Assembly: GCF_014083945.1 (NCBI RefSeq)
Contig: NZ_CP046444.1
Location: forward strand, 1,922,001-1,986,000
Direction: 5' to 3'
DNA: 64,000 nucleotides
Origin: Granulicella sp. 5B5
GTDB lineage: Bacteria > Acidobacteriota > Terriglobia > Terriglobales > Acidobacteriaceae
Position numbers and translations under genes: made by a program. Positions 8,008-16,508 of this stretch are shown here, piece after piece (position 1 is the first letter of the stretch; every line of letters begins with the position of its first letter). The notes beneath the pieces are model-generated. The model had not been told where the DNA came from. It saw only the letters and a list, made by a program, of their open reading frames with translations, and searched no databases.

Positions 8008-8637
8008 ATGGACGTCCACGCCCCCCACGAACCTGTCCACACCTGGCGCGACTTCGCCATCCACCTCACCATCGTCACCATCGGCCTCTTCATCGCGCTC
8101 TCCCTTGAGGCCCTCGTCGAGCACATCCACAACGTCCACCTCGTCCACGAAGCCCGCGAGAACATCCGCATCGAGCTCGAAGCCAACCACAAGGCCGCGC
8201 AGGACGACCTCAACCTCCTCGCCAAGAACATCCAGAACCAGCAGAACAACATCGACACCATCCACACCCTGCAGGCCCACCCCGACGCCCACCACCTCAG
8301 CGTCAACAACAGCATGGACTTCGAATCGCTCTCCGATGCCGCCTGGCGCACCGCCCGTGACACCGGAGCCCTCGGCTTCATGCCCTACAACGAGGTCCAG
8401 CGCTACTCCGACCTCTACATGCTCTCCAGCCTCGTCAACCAGAACGCCATCGAAACCGGCAAAGCGGATTTCCTCTCCGAAGTTCCCTTCGAAATGGGCA
8501 TCGACCCCAGCCATCTCCCCGCCGAGGAGTACACCCACCTCCTCCACGACAACGCCGCCGTCAAAATCCAGCTCTCAACGCTCAAGCAGTTCGTCCAGCA
8601 GTACGACGCCCAGTGCCTCGACGTCCTCAAGCACTAA
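8008..8637 (+). CDS. Membrane-anchored protein of unknown function
   Basis: Product of 209 residues that I do not recognise. A short cytoplasmic N-terminus is followed by one transmembrane helix at about residues 15-35 (IHLTIVTIGLFIALSLEAL). Then comes a polar, largely helical domain with likely coiled coil (residues ~45-85), rich in His, Asn and Gln. The ATG at 8008 has GGAG 6 nt upstream; the frame is open from 7897, but that part covers the palindromic repeats and is unlikely to be translated. It is isolated between repeat regions. A sensor-like or scaffold role is only a guess. Confidence 0.75.
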   Translation: MDVHAPHEPVHTWRDFAIHLTIVTIGLFIALSLEALVEHIHNVHLVHEARENIRIELEANHKAAQDDLNLLAKNIQNQQNNIDTIHTLQAHPDAHHLSVNNSMDFESLSDAAWRTARDTGALGFMPYNEVQRYSDLYMLSSLVNQNAIETGKADFLSEVPFEMGIDPSHLPAEEYTHLLHDNAAVKIQLSTLKQFVQQYDAQCLDVLKH

Positions 8638-8880
8638 CTCGCTTAGCCTCTTATTACTCTCGACTCGACTCCTCGTAGCTCTTATCTGAATATCTGAACA
8701 AAAACCTCTGTCAACCCCACATAACCTCCCCACCCCCTCAACCATCACAATCAAAACCACTTACACCCCAAAACCAAAAACACTTTTCCCACTCTCACCT
8801 TCTATACTGGAAGTAGGAACCAAACTGGCTCACTGGATAACTGGCAAACTGGCAACTGAAGCCACAAACCAATCACCGTT
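8638..8880. other. AT-richer spacer with short direct repeats
   Basis: No gene seen. The stretch 8826-8862 contains several AACTGGC/CACTGG direct repeats with ~7-8 bp spacing, again suggesting a short tandem repeat. Otherwise it is poly-A/C-rich and featureless. Confidence 0.4.
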
Positions 8881-9034
8881 CGCTCTATCCTCTATCCCCC
8901 TGTCCTCTATCCCCTTTATTTCCTATATCATACCCGTAACCATATACAGAATCAGCCACTTACCCTCGGGATCACCCCGTAAGTCGCTGATTCTGCTAGA
9001 TACCTCCGCTACATAGGGAGGGGGGAGGGGTATC
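8881..9034 (+). repeat. Dispersed 150-bp element, copy 1, upstream of serA
   Basis: Heptad-like CTCTATC repeats (8883-8916) lead into a 94-bp core (8925-9018) that matches the reverse complement of 18728-18821 at 88 of 94 positions. The core centre, 8947-8995, is an imperfect palindrome: CAGAATCAGC and ACTTAC pair with GTAAGT and GCTGATTCTG with one mismatch. A G-rich run follows. Its end lies about 90 bp upstream of the serA start. It is an uncharacterised mobile or regulatory repeat. Confidence 0.85.
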
Positions 9035-9124
9035 CCTCCACACCGCTGCGTCCGCCCAAGTACACTGTAGGTAAGTGTGCCTAGATCGCTGACCGCGACG
9101 TCAGAACCCTTTGGAGAAGCAGCC

Positions 9125-10789
9125 TTGAAGATCGTCCTCGCCGAAAAAGTCTCGCCCGCCACGCTCGCCATCCTGCAGAAGGAACCCGGCTGGAACTGCG
9201 TCACCGCCGACAAGATCACCGACCTGCCCGCCGAGCTGGCCGACGCCGACGCCCTCATCGTCCGCTCCGCCGTGCAGGCAGACGCCAAACTGCTCGCCGC
9301 CGCTCCGAAGCTCCGCATCATCGGCCGCGCCGGCGTCGGCGTGGACAACATCGACGCCGCCGAGGCCACCAAGCGCGGCATCGTGGTCATGAACACCCCC
9401 GGCGCCAACGCCGTCGCCGTCGCCGAACTCACCCTTGGTTTAATGATCTCCATGTGCCGCAAGATCCCGCAGGCCAACGCGGGCATGCACCAGGCCAAAT
9501 GGGACAAAAAGTCCCTGCAGGGCTCCGAGCTACGCGGCAAGACGCTCGGCATCATCGGCTGCGGCCGCATCGGCCTTGAGGTCGCCCGCCGCGCCAAGGC
9601 CTTCGGCATGGAGCTCCTCGGCTACGACCCCTTCATCGCGCCCGTCATCGCCCGCGAGAACGGCATCACGCTCGTTCCCATCGACGACATCTTCGGCCAG
9701 TCCGACTACCTCTCGCTGCACGTCGGCCTCACGCCGCAGACCGAAGGCCTCATCAACCAGACCTCGATCGCCATCATGAAGAAGGGCATCCGCATCATCA
9801 ACTGCGCCCGCGGCGAGCTCATCGTCGACGAGGCGCTCGCCGAGGCCATCAAGTCCGGCCACGTCGCCGGCGCGGCGCTCGACGTCTTCCGCCAGGAACC
9901 CCTCAAGGATTCGCCCTACTTCGGCCTCGACAACGTCCTTCTCTCCCCGCACATCGCCGGCTCCACCGACGAAGCGCAGGAGGCCATCGGCATCCAGCTC
10001 GCCAACCAGGTCCGCGACTACCTCAAGCTCGGCGTCGTCCAGAACGCCGTCAACGTCGCCTCCCTCACCGAGGAGGAGTACGCCGAGGTATCCCCCTACA
10101 TCGAGATGGCCAACCGCCTCGGCAAGCTCCTCGGCCACGCCGCCGGTTCCACCGGCAACACCAACACTGGCGGAAGCGCTGCGGCTACGGGTTCGGTAGA
10201 GAGCATCTCGCTCACTTTCAACGGCCGCCTCGCCCAGCTCAAGACCGACATGATCCGCAACGCCGCCATCGCCGGCGTGCTGCACGGCGCCGACGCCGTC
10301 AACCGCATCAACGCCTCCGCCGCTGCCGCCGAGCGCGGCATCCGCGTGCAGGAGGACAAGCGCGAGCACGTCTCCGGCGGCACCGGCTCCACGCTCCGCC
10401 TCGCTCTCCACTGGTCCCGCAAGGGCGAAGGCAGCAAGACCGACGAGGGCACCTGGAGCGGCGTCGCCACCGTCCTCCACGGCCACTCCCCGCGCCTGCT
10501 CTCCTACGACGGCATCGACGTCGAAGCCGAGCTCGCCGGAACCCTCGTCATCATCCGCAACCAGGATGTCCCCGGCGTCATCGGCCGCATCGGCACCATC
10601 CTCGGCGAGGCGAAGCTGAACATCGCCAACTTCGCGCTCGGCCGGAGCCGCAACACCCCCGGCGGCCAGGCCCTCGCCGTCGTCCAGCTGGACACACCCG
10701 CGCAGGCCGACCTAGACAAGGCCATCGCAGATCTCCGCAAGGTCGAGTCCATCACCAGCGTCCGCGTCGTCGAACTCGGCGCGCTGTAA
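9125..10789 (+). CDS. serA: D-3-phosphoglycerate dehydrogenase
   Basis: Catalyses the first step of serine synthesis, oxidising 3-phosphoglycerate with NAD+. The 554-residue product is of the long (Mycobacterium/Bacillus-like) type: an N-terminal substrate domain, NAD-binding domain (LGIIGCGRIGLEVARR), catalytic His in SPHIAGST, an intervening ASB domain and a C-terminal ACT domain (VPGVIGRIGTILGEAKLNIA) that senses serine. A Gly/Thr/Asn-rich linker separates catalytic and regulatory parts. The start is the TTG at 9125 (MKIVLAEKVSP) with GGAG 8 nt upstream. A terminator follows. Copy 1 of the dispersed element lies in its upstream region. Confidence 0.95.
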   Translation: MKIVLAEKVSPATLAILQKEPGWNCVTADKITDLPAELADADALIVRSAVQADAKLLAAAPKLRIIGRAGVGVDNIDAAEATKRGIVVMNTPGANAVAVAELTLGLMISMCRKIPQANAGMHQAKWDKKSLQGSELRGKTLGIIGCGRIGLEVARRAKAFGMELLGYDPFIAPVIARENGITLVPIDDIFGQSDYLSLHVGLTPQTEGLINQTSIAIMKKGIRIINCARGELIVDEALAEAIKSGHVAGAALDVFRQEPLKDSPYFGLDNVLLSPHIAGSTDEAQEAIGIQLANQVRDYLKLGVVQNAVNVASLTEEEYAEVSPYIEMANRLGKLLGHAAGSTGNTNTGGSAAATGSVESISLTFNGRLAQLKTDMIRNAAIAGVLHGADAVNRINASAAAAERGIRVQEDKREHVSGGTGSTLRLALHWSRKGEGSKTDEGTWSGVATVLHGHSPRLLSYDGIDVEAELAGTLVIIRNQDVPGVIGRIGTILGEAKLNIANFALGRSRNTPGGQALAVVQLDTPAQADLDKAIADLRKVESITSVRVVELGAL

Positions 10790-10810
10790 GCAATACGCTG
10801 TCCCACCAGG

Positions 10811-10845
10811 CACCTTCATGCAACCGCGTGAAGGTGTTTGCTTTT
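10811..10845 (+). terminator. Intrinsic terminator after serA
   Basis: CACCTTCA and TGAAGGTG form a perfect 8-bp stem with a 10-nt loop, followed by TTTGCTTTT. It ends the serA transcript 20 bp past the stop codon and argues against translation starts for the next gene before about 10850. Confidence 0.75.
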
Positions 10846-10888
10846 CCACCCATGTACGATTGACCCAACACCCACTGAGGTCTGTCGT

Positions 10889-12013
10889 TTGCCATCTGCC
10901 GCCTCAAAACCCAGCAGCTACATCCCCGGCCTCGACGGTATCCGCGCCATCGCCTTTCTTCTGGTTTTTTCCGCACATGCGCTCCTTGGCCTCAGCTACT
11001 ACATACCAGCAACGCTCGGCGTCACCATCTTCTTTTTTCTCAGCGGTTACCTCATCACCACGCTGCTCCGCCGCGAGTTCGCAGCAACCGGAACCATCGC
11101 CCTGCGCGACTTCTATCTTCGTCGCGTGCTCCGCATCTTCATCCCGCTCTACATCGTCTATGCCCTGGCTATGCTCGGCGCGCACTTCCTTACCCATCAA
11201 TCTCCGGGAAACCTCTTCGGCTTCGCCAGTGTTTATCTGTACTTCCACAACTACACAATTGCCCTCCGCGCCCATGCCTTCACCCCACCCGGCATGGAAC
11301 TCGTCTGGTCACTCTCGGTCGAAGAGCATTTCTACCTGCTCTTTCCACTCGCGTACTTTACTATGCTGCGTCGCGGCCTCTCGGCCCGTTCACAGGCACG
11401 CCTGCTCATCGGCTTTTGCCTGCTCGAACTTGCCTGGCGCGTTGTATTGATTGCATGGATCAAACCAGCTGGGCCGTGGACGTACGTTGCCACCGACGCT
11501 CGTCTGGACTCCATCCTTTGGGGTTCGGTGCTGGCAGTGCGCAACAACCCGGCCATCAGTACAGACCGCTCGATCCTTCCCAGGAACTACGAGCTGCTCT
11601 GCTTCCTGCTGGCCGTAGCTGGACTTGTTGCGACACTCATACCGCGGAGCGACCTTTATCGCGGAACTCTGCGTTACACGCTGCAGCCTCTCACGCTCTA
11701 TGTCATCTTCAGCTTTTTGATCCGCCACATTCGCCACCCGTTAGCCCGCTGGCTGGAGTGGCTACCATTGCGTTACATTGGCTGGACCTCTTACGTTCTT
11801 TACCTCTGCCACGACTTCTTCCTGTACGCGATTCAACCGCCTCTCGCCGCTCATCCCCTTCTAGTGGTGGTGTTCGGTTTTGCGGCGGCTCTGGGCTTTG
11901 CAACCCTGATGCGCTACACAGTGGAGCAGCCCGTCCAGCGACTGCGCGCGCGCCTGCGTCACCTCGTGCCGAACAATCCGGTCAACCTTGGACCAAGGGA
12001 GCAGACCACATGA
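10889..12013 (+). CDS. Acyltransferase 3 (OafA/YrhL-type membrane protein), first of a tandem pair
   Basis: Integral membrane acyltransferase that probably O-acylates a surface polysaccharide or lipid. The ~374-residue product shows the family's N-terminal GLDGIRAIAFLLVFSAH (Arg and catalytic-type His), FFFLSGYLI, RRVLRIFIPLY and WSLSVEEHFYLLFP motifs, and about ten hydrophobic helices. The preferred start is the TTG at 10889, 7 nt after GAGG; the frame is open to 10838, but that part overlaps the serA terminator. Its stop overlaps the start of the next gene by 4 bp (ATGA), so the two are translationally coupled. Substrate unknown. Confidence 0.9.
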   Translation: MPSAASKPSSYIPGLDGIRAIAFLLVFSAHALLGLSYYIPATLGVTIFFFLSGYLITTLLRREFAATGTIALRDFYLRRVLRIFIPLYIVYALAMLGAHFLTHQSPGNLFGFASVYLYFHNYTIALRAHAFTPPGMELVWSLSVEEHFYLLFPLAYFTMLRRGLSARSQARLLIGFCLLELAWRVVLIAWIKPAGPWTYVATDARLDSILWGSVLAVRNNPAISTDRSILPRNYELLCFLLAVAGLVATLIPRSDLYRGTLRYTLQPLTLYVIFSFLIRHIRHPLARWLEWLPLRYIGWTSYVLYLCHDFFLYAIQPPLAAHPLLVVVFGFAAALGFATLMRYTVEQPVQRLRARLRHLVPNNPVNLGPREQTT

Positions 12014-13167
12014 GCCGGGCAGATGCAGATACAGCAGACCAGGCTGTACGCAGAAGCTCGTACATCCCGGGCCTCGACGGCATCCGTGCCATTGCCTTCC
12101 TGCTGGTCTTCTGGGCCCATGCGCTCCCCGATGTCAGCTACTACATCCCGGCCACCCTCGGCGTTACTATCTTTTTTTTCCTCAGCGGCTACCTCATCAC
12201 CACGCTGCTCCGCCGCGAGCTAGAAGGCACAGGAACCATAGTCCTGCGCGACTTCTATCTGCGCCGCGTGCTCCGCATCTTCCTCCCGCTTTACGTCGTC
12301 TACGCGCTCGCCGCGGCCTACGCGCACTTCGTCCAGCACGACTCGATGGGAAACCTCAGCGGCTTCTTCTCCATGCTCTTCTACTACTACAACTATGCGA
12401 TGGCGCTCGGCGTCAAAGCCTGGGTCCCGCTGGGCATGAACGTCATCTGGTCGCTCTCGGTCGAGGAACACTTCTACATCCTCTTCCCATTGCTGTACCT
12501 GGCTCTCGTCCGCTCCCGGCTCGCGAAGGCTACTCAAACCCGGCTCCTCATCGGCTTCTGCCTGCTGGAGCTCGCCTGGCGCTTCTTCCTCGTCACCACC
12601 CACCACAACCAGCACCTCTGGACCTACTACGCCACCGACGCCCGTCTCGACTCCATCCTCTGGGGCTCAGTCCTGGCCCTTACCCACAACCCAGTCTTCT
12701 CCCGCTCCAACGGCGGCACCGACCGCTCCATCCTCCCGATCCGCCACACTACCCTGGCCTTCGCCGGCTGCGTGCTTCTGCTGCTGGCAACCCTCGTTCC
12801 ACGTAGCTTCCTCTACCGCGAGAGCCTGCGATACACCGTCCAGGCCCTGGCTCTGTACGGCATCTTCAGCTTCGTCATCCCCAACATCCAGCACCCGTCG
12901 GTCGCCTGGTTGGAGTGGAAGCCCCTGCGCTACCTCGGCTGGATCTCCTATGTTCTGTATCTCAGCCACGACTTCATCCTGAACGTCCTCACCCGCATCT
13001 GGCCGCACCGCTTTGCCCTCACGGGGTCCCTCAGCTTTGCCCTCGCCATCGCCTTCGCGACGCTGTTGCGCTACACCCTTGAGCTCCCCTTGCAACGCTT
13101 GCGTGGCCGTCTGCGCCACACGCCGGCAGAGCCACGGCTCCCCCAACAACCCTCCCAAATCCTGTAG
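12010..13167 (+). CDS. Acyltransferase 3, second of a tandem pair
   Basis: A 385-residue paralogue of the preceding protein, sharing long near-identical stretches such as SSYIPGLDGIRAIAFLLVF, ATLGVTIFFFLSGYLITTLL and the ATDARLDSILWGSVLA block. The family motifs are intact (DGIRAIAFLLVFWAH, WSLSVEEHFYILFP), so both copies look active. It starts at the ATG at 12010, overlapping the upstream stop, with GGGAG 8 nt before. Loop regions and the C-termini differ most. The pair appears to be a local tandem duplication; the two may have diverged in acyl acceptor. Confidence 0.92.
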   Translation: MSRADADTADQAVRRSSYIPGLDGIRAIAFLLVFWAHALPDVSYYIPATLGVTIFFFLSGYLITTLLRRELEGTGTIVLRDFYLRRVLRIFLPLYVVYALAAAYAHFVQHDSMGNLSGFFSMLFYYYNYAMALGVKAWVPLGMNVIWSLSVEEHFYILFPLLYLALVRSRLAKATQTRLLIGFCLLELAWRFFLVTTHHNQHLWTYYATDARLDSILWGSVLALTHNPVFSRSNGGTDRSILPIRHTTLAFAGCVLLLLATLVPRSFLYRESLRYTVQALALYGIFSFVIPNIQHPSVAWLEWKPLRYLGWISYVLYLSHDFILNVLTRIWPHRFALTGSLSFALAIAFATLLRYTLELPLQRLRGRLRHTPAEPRLPQQPSQIL

Positions 13168-13250
13168 ACTTGCTGCAGGTAAAACGAGGTAGCAACTCAG
13201 CCTCACCTCATTCTGTCTCACCGCTGTTGGTTAGGAAGAACCCTCCCCTC

Positions 13251-14303
13251 ATGGTCAAGATGCGCCGTAACGCCTCCCTTCTGCTTCTGTCATCCTCTCT
13301 GCTGTTCGCGGGCTGCCACAAGGGCCCCCAGGACGGCGTCGTCGCCACCGTCAACGGTCATCCCATCCTCCAGACCGAGGTCGACAAGATCTACACGCAG
13401 CAGCTGGCGAACAACCCGCAGCAACAGCAACCCTCGCCCGACCAGGCCGATTCGCTCAAACTCAACATCCTTCATGAGCTGATCGTCGAAGAGATCGTCG
13501 AGCAGCGCGCCGCCAAGGAAAACCTCACCGCCAGCGACGCCGATGTCGACGCCAAGCTCGTCGAGATGAAGGCCCCTTACACCGAGGAGCAGTTCCAGAC
13601 GCGTCTCAAAGCCTCCAACCTCACCATGGATGAGCTCCGTCATGATCTGCGCCGGTCGCTCACCCAGAGCAAGCTCCTGAACAAGGAGATCAACTCGCGC
13701 ATTACCGTCACCGACGCCGAAGTGACGAGCTACTACAACGCGCATAAGGCAGAGTTCAACCTGATCGAGCCGCAGTATCATCTCGCGCAAATCCAGGTCA
13801 CTGATCAGGGCGCAGCCCAGGCCGGCAACCTGCAGAACAACAAAGCGAGTGGTGACGAAGAGGCGCGCAAGAAGATCCAGGCCATCAAGAACCGTATCGA
13901 CACGGGTGACGACTTCGGCACATTGGCAGCGAACTTCTCTGAACGGCAGGATACTGCTCCCAACGGCGGCGATATGGGCTTCATTCCCGAGTCGCAGATG
14001 AAAGGCGACCCCGCGACCTATGCGGCGATCGTGAAGCTGAAGCCCGGCGAAACCACCGACATCCTTCCACTGCTCGACGCCCAGACCCATAAAGTCGCTG
14101 GTTACTCCATCTACAAGCTCATCAGCAGGGAGGCCGCCGGACAACGCGACCTCTCCGACCCGCGTGTCCAACAGAACATCCGCCAGCAACTCCACGACAG
14201 CCGCGCGCAGTTGCTCAAGGCAGCTTACTTCGAGATGCTCCGCGATCAGACCAAGGTAGAAAACTTCCTGGCTGAAAAGATCTTCAAGGACGTCGCGAAG
14301 TAG
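13251..14303 (+). CDS. PpiC/SurA-type peptidyl-prolyl isomerase lipoprotein
   Basis: Probable periplasmic chaperone. The 350-residue product has a signal peptide with lipobox (LLFAGC) and a SurA-like N-domain opening with VVATVNGHPILQTEVDKI. A rotamase core follows, with the blocks FNLIEPQYHLAQIQV and FSERQDTAPNGGDMGFIP. The helical C-terminus swaps back onto the N-domain in SurA relatives. ATG at 13251 was chosen with AGGAAG upstream; the ATG at 13260 is an alternative. It is followed without gap by the cytochrome c gene. Confidence 0.9.
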   Translation: MVKMRRNASLLLLSSSLLFAGCHKGPQDGVVATVNGHPILQTEVDKIYTQQLANNPQQQQPSPDQADSLKLNILHELIVEEIVEQRAAKENLTASDADVDAKLVEMKAPYTEEQFQTRLKASNLTMDELRHDLRRSLTQSKLLNKEINSRITVTDAEVTSYYNAHKAEFNLIEPQYHLAQIQVTDQGAAQAGNLQNNKASGDEEARKKIQAIKNRIDTGDDFGTLAANFSERQDTAPNGGDMGFIPESQMKGDPATYAAIVKLKPGETTDILPLLDAQTHKVAGYSIYKLISREAAGQRDLSDPRVQQNIRQQLHDSRAQLLKAAYFEMLRDQTKVENFLAEKIFKDVAK

Positions 14304-14330
14304 GTGACCGTGCCCCGAGGACCAAGAGCC

Positions 14331-14708
14331 GTGAAGCTTAGTTACGTCGAACGCCTTCGCTCGATGGCCGCCGCAGGCAGCTCCACCGTCGTCTGTCTGC
14401 TAGGCCTCACAGGCTGCCACTCGTACCCGCCGCCAACGCCCCTCGATCAGCTCACGGCGCAGCAGACACGCGGCCACGAGGTCTTCGAGCAGCACTGTTC
14501 ACTCTGCCATTACGACCGCAGCGACGGATCACTGCACGGCCCATCGCTCCTCAGCATGTACAAAAAGCCGTACCTGCACTCAGGCGCCCCCGCCAACGAC
14601 GACCGCGTCACCGAGACCATCCTGCACGGCCACAACCTGATGCCCGCCCAGCCCAACATGGACCCCGAAGATCTCAACGATCTGCTCGCGTACCTTCACA
14701 CGCTCTAA
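14331..14708 (+). CDS. Small cytochrome c lipoprotein
   Basis: Monoheme c-type cytochrome of about 125 residues. A hydrophobic N-terminus with lipobox LLGLTGC suggests outer-membrane or periplasmic anchoring. The heme motif CSLCH follows, with a downstream LMPAQPNM supplying the likely axial Met. It starts at a GTG (14331) with GAGG 10 nt upstream; further in-frame GTGs at 14304 and 14310 are possible. It sits between the PpiC lipoprotein and a small membrane protein in one plus-strand run. Likely electron-transfer role; the partner is unknown. Confidence 0.85.
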   Translation: MKLSYVERLRSMAAAGSSTVVCLLGLTGCHSYPPPTPLDQLTAQQTRGHEVFEQHCSLCHYDRSDGSLHGPSLLSMYKKPYLHSGAPANDDRVTETILHGHNLMPAQPNMDPEDLNDLLAYLHTL

Positions 14709-14724
14709 CCCAGGCCCGAACGCA

Positions 14725-15096
14725 ATGTCCCACTCCACGCAAACTCCCCCCGGCGCCCGTCCCCCACTGCTGCCAGGCATGGCCATGGTCGCGATGTACC
14801 TGTTGCTGATCGCGATGCTCAACGCCTTCGCGGCAATGCGCGGCACCTTTGGCACAGGAGCAGCGCGCTACAGCATCTTCGGCGTCTGCACCCTGATGGT
14901 CATCGGCGTCTTCGGCCTTCTGCGACAGGCACGCTGGGGTTGGTCGATCGTGACCGCTGGCTGCCTGCTGATGGCCGCTGGCTACTTCTACGGCTTCCAC
15001 CGGGCCCACGCCACGCCATATATCATTCAGGGCTTCTTCGACCTGCTCTTCTTCCTCTATCTGGTCCGCCCCGAAGTCCGCGAACGGCTGCGCTGA
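14725..15096 (+). CDS. Four-helix membrane protein of unknown function
   Basis: Small integral membrane protein (123 residues) with four predicted transmembrane segments (about residues 19-38, 47-65, 72-90 and 97-115). No family was recognised. It starts at the ATG at 14725, 16 bp after the cytochrome gene, so the two are probably co-transcribed. It has no conserved polar motif that would suggest catalysis. Confidence 0.75.
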   Translation: MSHSTQTPPGARPPLLPGMAMVAMYLLLIAMLNAFAAMRGTFGTGAARYSIFGVCTLMVIGVFGLLRQARWGWSIVTAGCLLMAAGYFYGFHRAHATPYIIQGFFDLLFFLYLVRPEVRERLR

Positions 15097-15197
15097 CCGC
15101 TGCCATCGGGAGCTCCGTCCAACGTCAGTTGCCCCGGCGGGCCTGCGCCAGCAAGCCTCTATACTTGTAGCTGACGGTCAACGATACGAATCCCACT

Positions 15198-16481
15198 ATG
15201 TCTACAGAAACAGCATCCGCTTTTGCTCCCGTCGCCGAGCAGCTCGACCTCATCACCAAGGGCGCAGCCGAGATTATTCCGCCTGCCGCGGCCTCCGCTG
15301 CCGACGCCCTCGCCGCGCGCCTCGAAGACTCGCGCAAAACCGGCGTCCCTCTCCGCATCAAGGCTGGCTTCGACCCCACCGCGCCGGACCTGCACCTCGG
15401 TCACACCGTGCTGATGCGCAAGCTCAAGCACTTCCAGCAACTCGGTCACACCGTCATCTTCCTCATCGGCGACTCCACCGCTCTCATCGGCGACCCCACC
15501 GGGAAAAACGTCACGCGCAAGCCGCTCACCCGCGAGGAGATCGACGCCAACGCCGAGACCTACAAAGAGCAGGTCTTCAAGATCCTCGACAAGGATAAGA
15601 CCGAAGTCCGCTACAACTCCGAGTGGCTCGACAAGCTCGGCTATGCGGGCATGGTGAAACTCGCCGCCAAGTTCACCGTCTCGCAGATGCTCGAGCGCGA
15701 AGACTTCCACAAGCGCTTCCAGGACGAGCAGCCCATCCATGTGCATGAGCTGCTGTACCCGATGGCGCAGGGCTACGACTCCGTCGCACTCGAGTGCGAT
15801 GTCGAGCTCGGTGGCACGGACCAGAAGTTCAACCTAATGCGTGGCCGCGACCTGCAGCGCGACGCCGGCCAGAAGCCACAGATCATCCTGATGACGCCGA
15901 TCCTCGAAGGTCTCGACGGCGTACAGAAGATGTCCAAGTCGCTCGGCAACGCCATCGGCATCAAGGAACCGCCAACAGAGATGTACGGCAAGCTGATGAG
16001 CATCAATGACGAGTTGATGTGGAAGTACTGGACCTTCCTTACCGACCTGCCGCAGTCGCAGATCGATGCCATGCGCGCCTCAGTGGCCGAAGGCAAGCTG
16101 CATCCGATGCAGGCCAAGAAGGACCTCGCGCACTCCATCACCGCAGACTTCCACTCGAAGGCCGAAGCTGATGCTGCCGCCGAAAGTTGGGCCACGCAGT
16201 TCCAGCAGAAGGGCGTGACAGAGGACGTCCCTGAAGTCACCGTCTCGCTCTCGTCGGAAGGGCTCCCTGCGGCGGATGGTTCCGGCCTCCGCATTGCGAA
16301 GCTGCTACAGCTTGCAGGCCTCGCGGCATCGGCCGGTGAAGCTACACGCAAGCTCGCGGAGAACGCCGTCTCCATCAATGGGGACAAGTTCACAGGCAAG
16401 ACGCTCACGCAGGAAGAACTCGGCAAGACACCGACTCTGCGGCTCGGTAAGAAGGCCGTGCGCGTGAACTGGGCTGCGTAG
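15198..16481 (+). CDS. tyrS: Tyrosyl-tRNA synthetase
   Basis: Charges tRNA-Tyr. The 427-residue class I synthetase has the HIGH-type motif HLGH (66-69, in [12 protein letters not shown]), the KMSKS loop (244-248) and a C-terminal S4 RNA-binding domain ([20 protein letters not shown]). The KMSKS form and the overall length place it in the TyrZ/TyrRS2 subgroup rather than the E. coli TyrS type. ATG start at 15198. Its neighbours are not translation genes, so it probably has its own promoter. Confidence 0.96.
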   Translation: MSTETASAFAPVAEQLDLITKGAAEIIPPAAASAADALAARLEDSRKTGVPLRIKAGFDPTAPDLHLGHTVLMRKLKHFQQLGHTVIFLIGDSTALIGDPTGKNVTRKPLTREEIDANAETYKEQVFKILDKDKTEVRYNSEWLDKLGYAGMVKLAAKFTVSQMLEREDFHKRFQDEQPIHVHELLYPMAQGYDSVALECDVELGGTDQKFNLMRGRDLQRDAGQKPQIILMTPILEGLDGVQKMSKSLGNAIGIKEPPTEMYGKLMSINDELMWKYWTFLTDLPQSQIDAMRASVAEGKLHPMQAKKDLAHSITADFHSKAEADAAAESWATQFQQKGVTEDVPEVTVSLSSEGLPAADGSGLRIAKLLQLAGLAASAGEATRKLAENAVSINGDKFTGKTLTQEELGKTPTLRLGKKAVRVNWAA

Positions 16482-16508
16482 CGAGATCTTTGGTACACGG
16501 AGCGGCGC

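Noticed and set aside
9019-9124. T-box or riboswitch controlling serA
   Set aside because: No T-box TGGNACCGCG motif, specifier stem or known aptamer consensus was found. The region holds only the repeat element tail and an SD.
8923-9609. Open frame on the minus strand that ends with a peptide similar to one read on the plus strand near 18720-18830
   Set aside because: The peptide similarity arises because both frames read the 94-bp element in the same sense. The frame at 9 kb then runs antisense through serA, and differences between copies are not codon-like.
10838-10888. Earlier start codon for the first acyltransferase
   Set aside because: The TTG at 10838 lies in the T-run of the serA terminator and lacks an SD. 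The TTG at 10889 has GAGG at the right distance.
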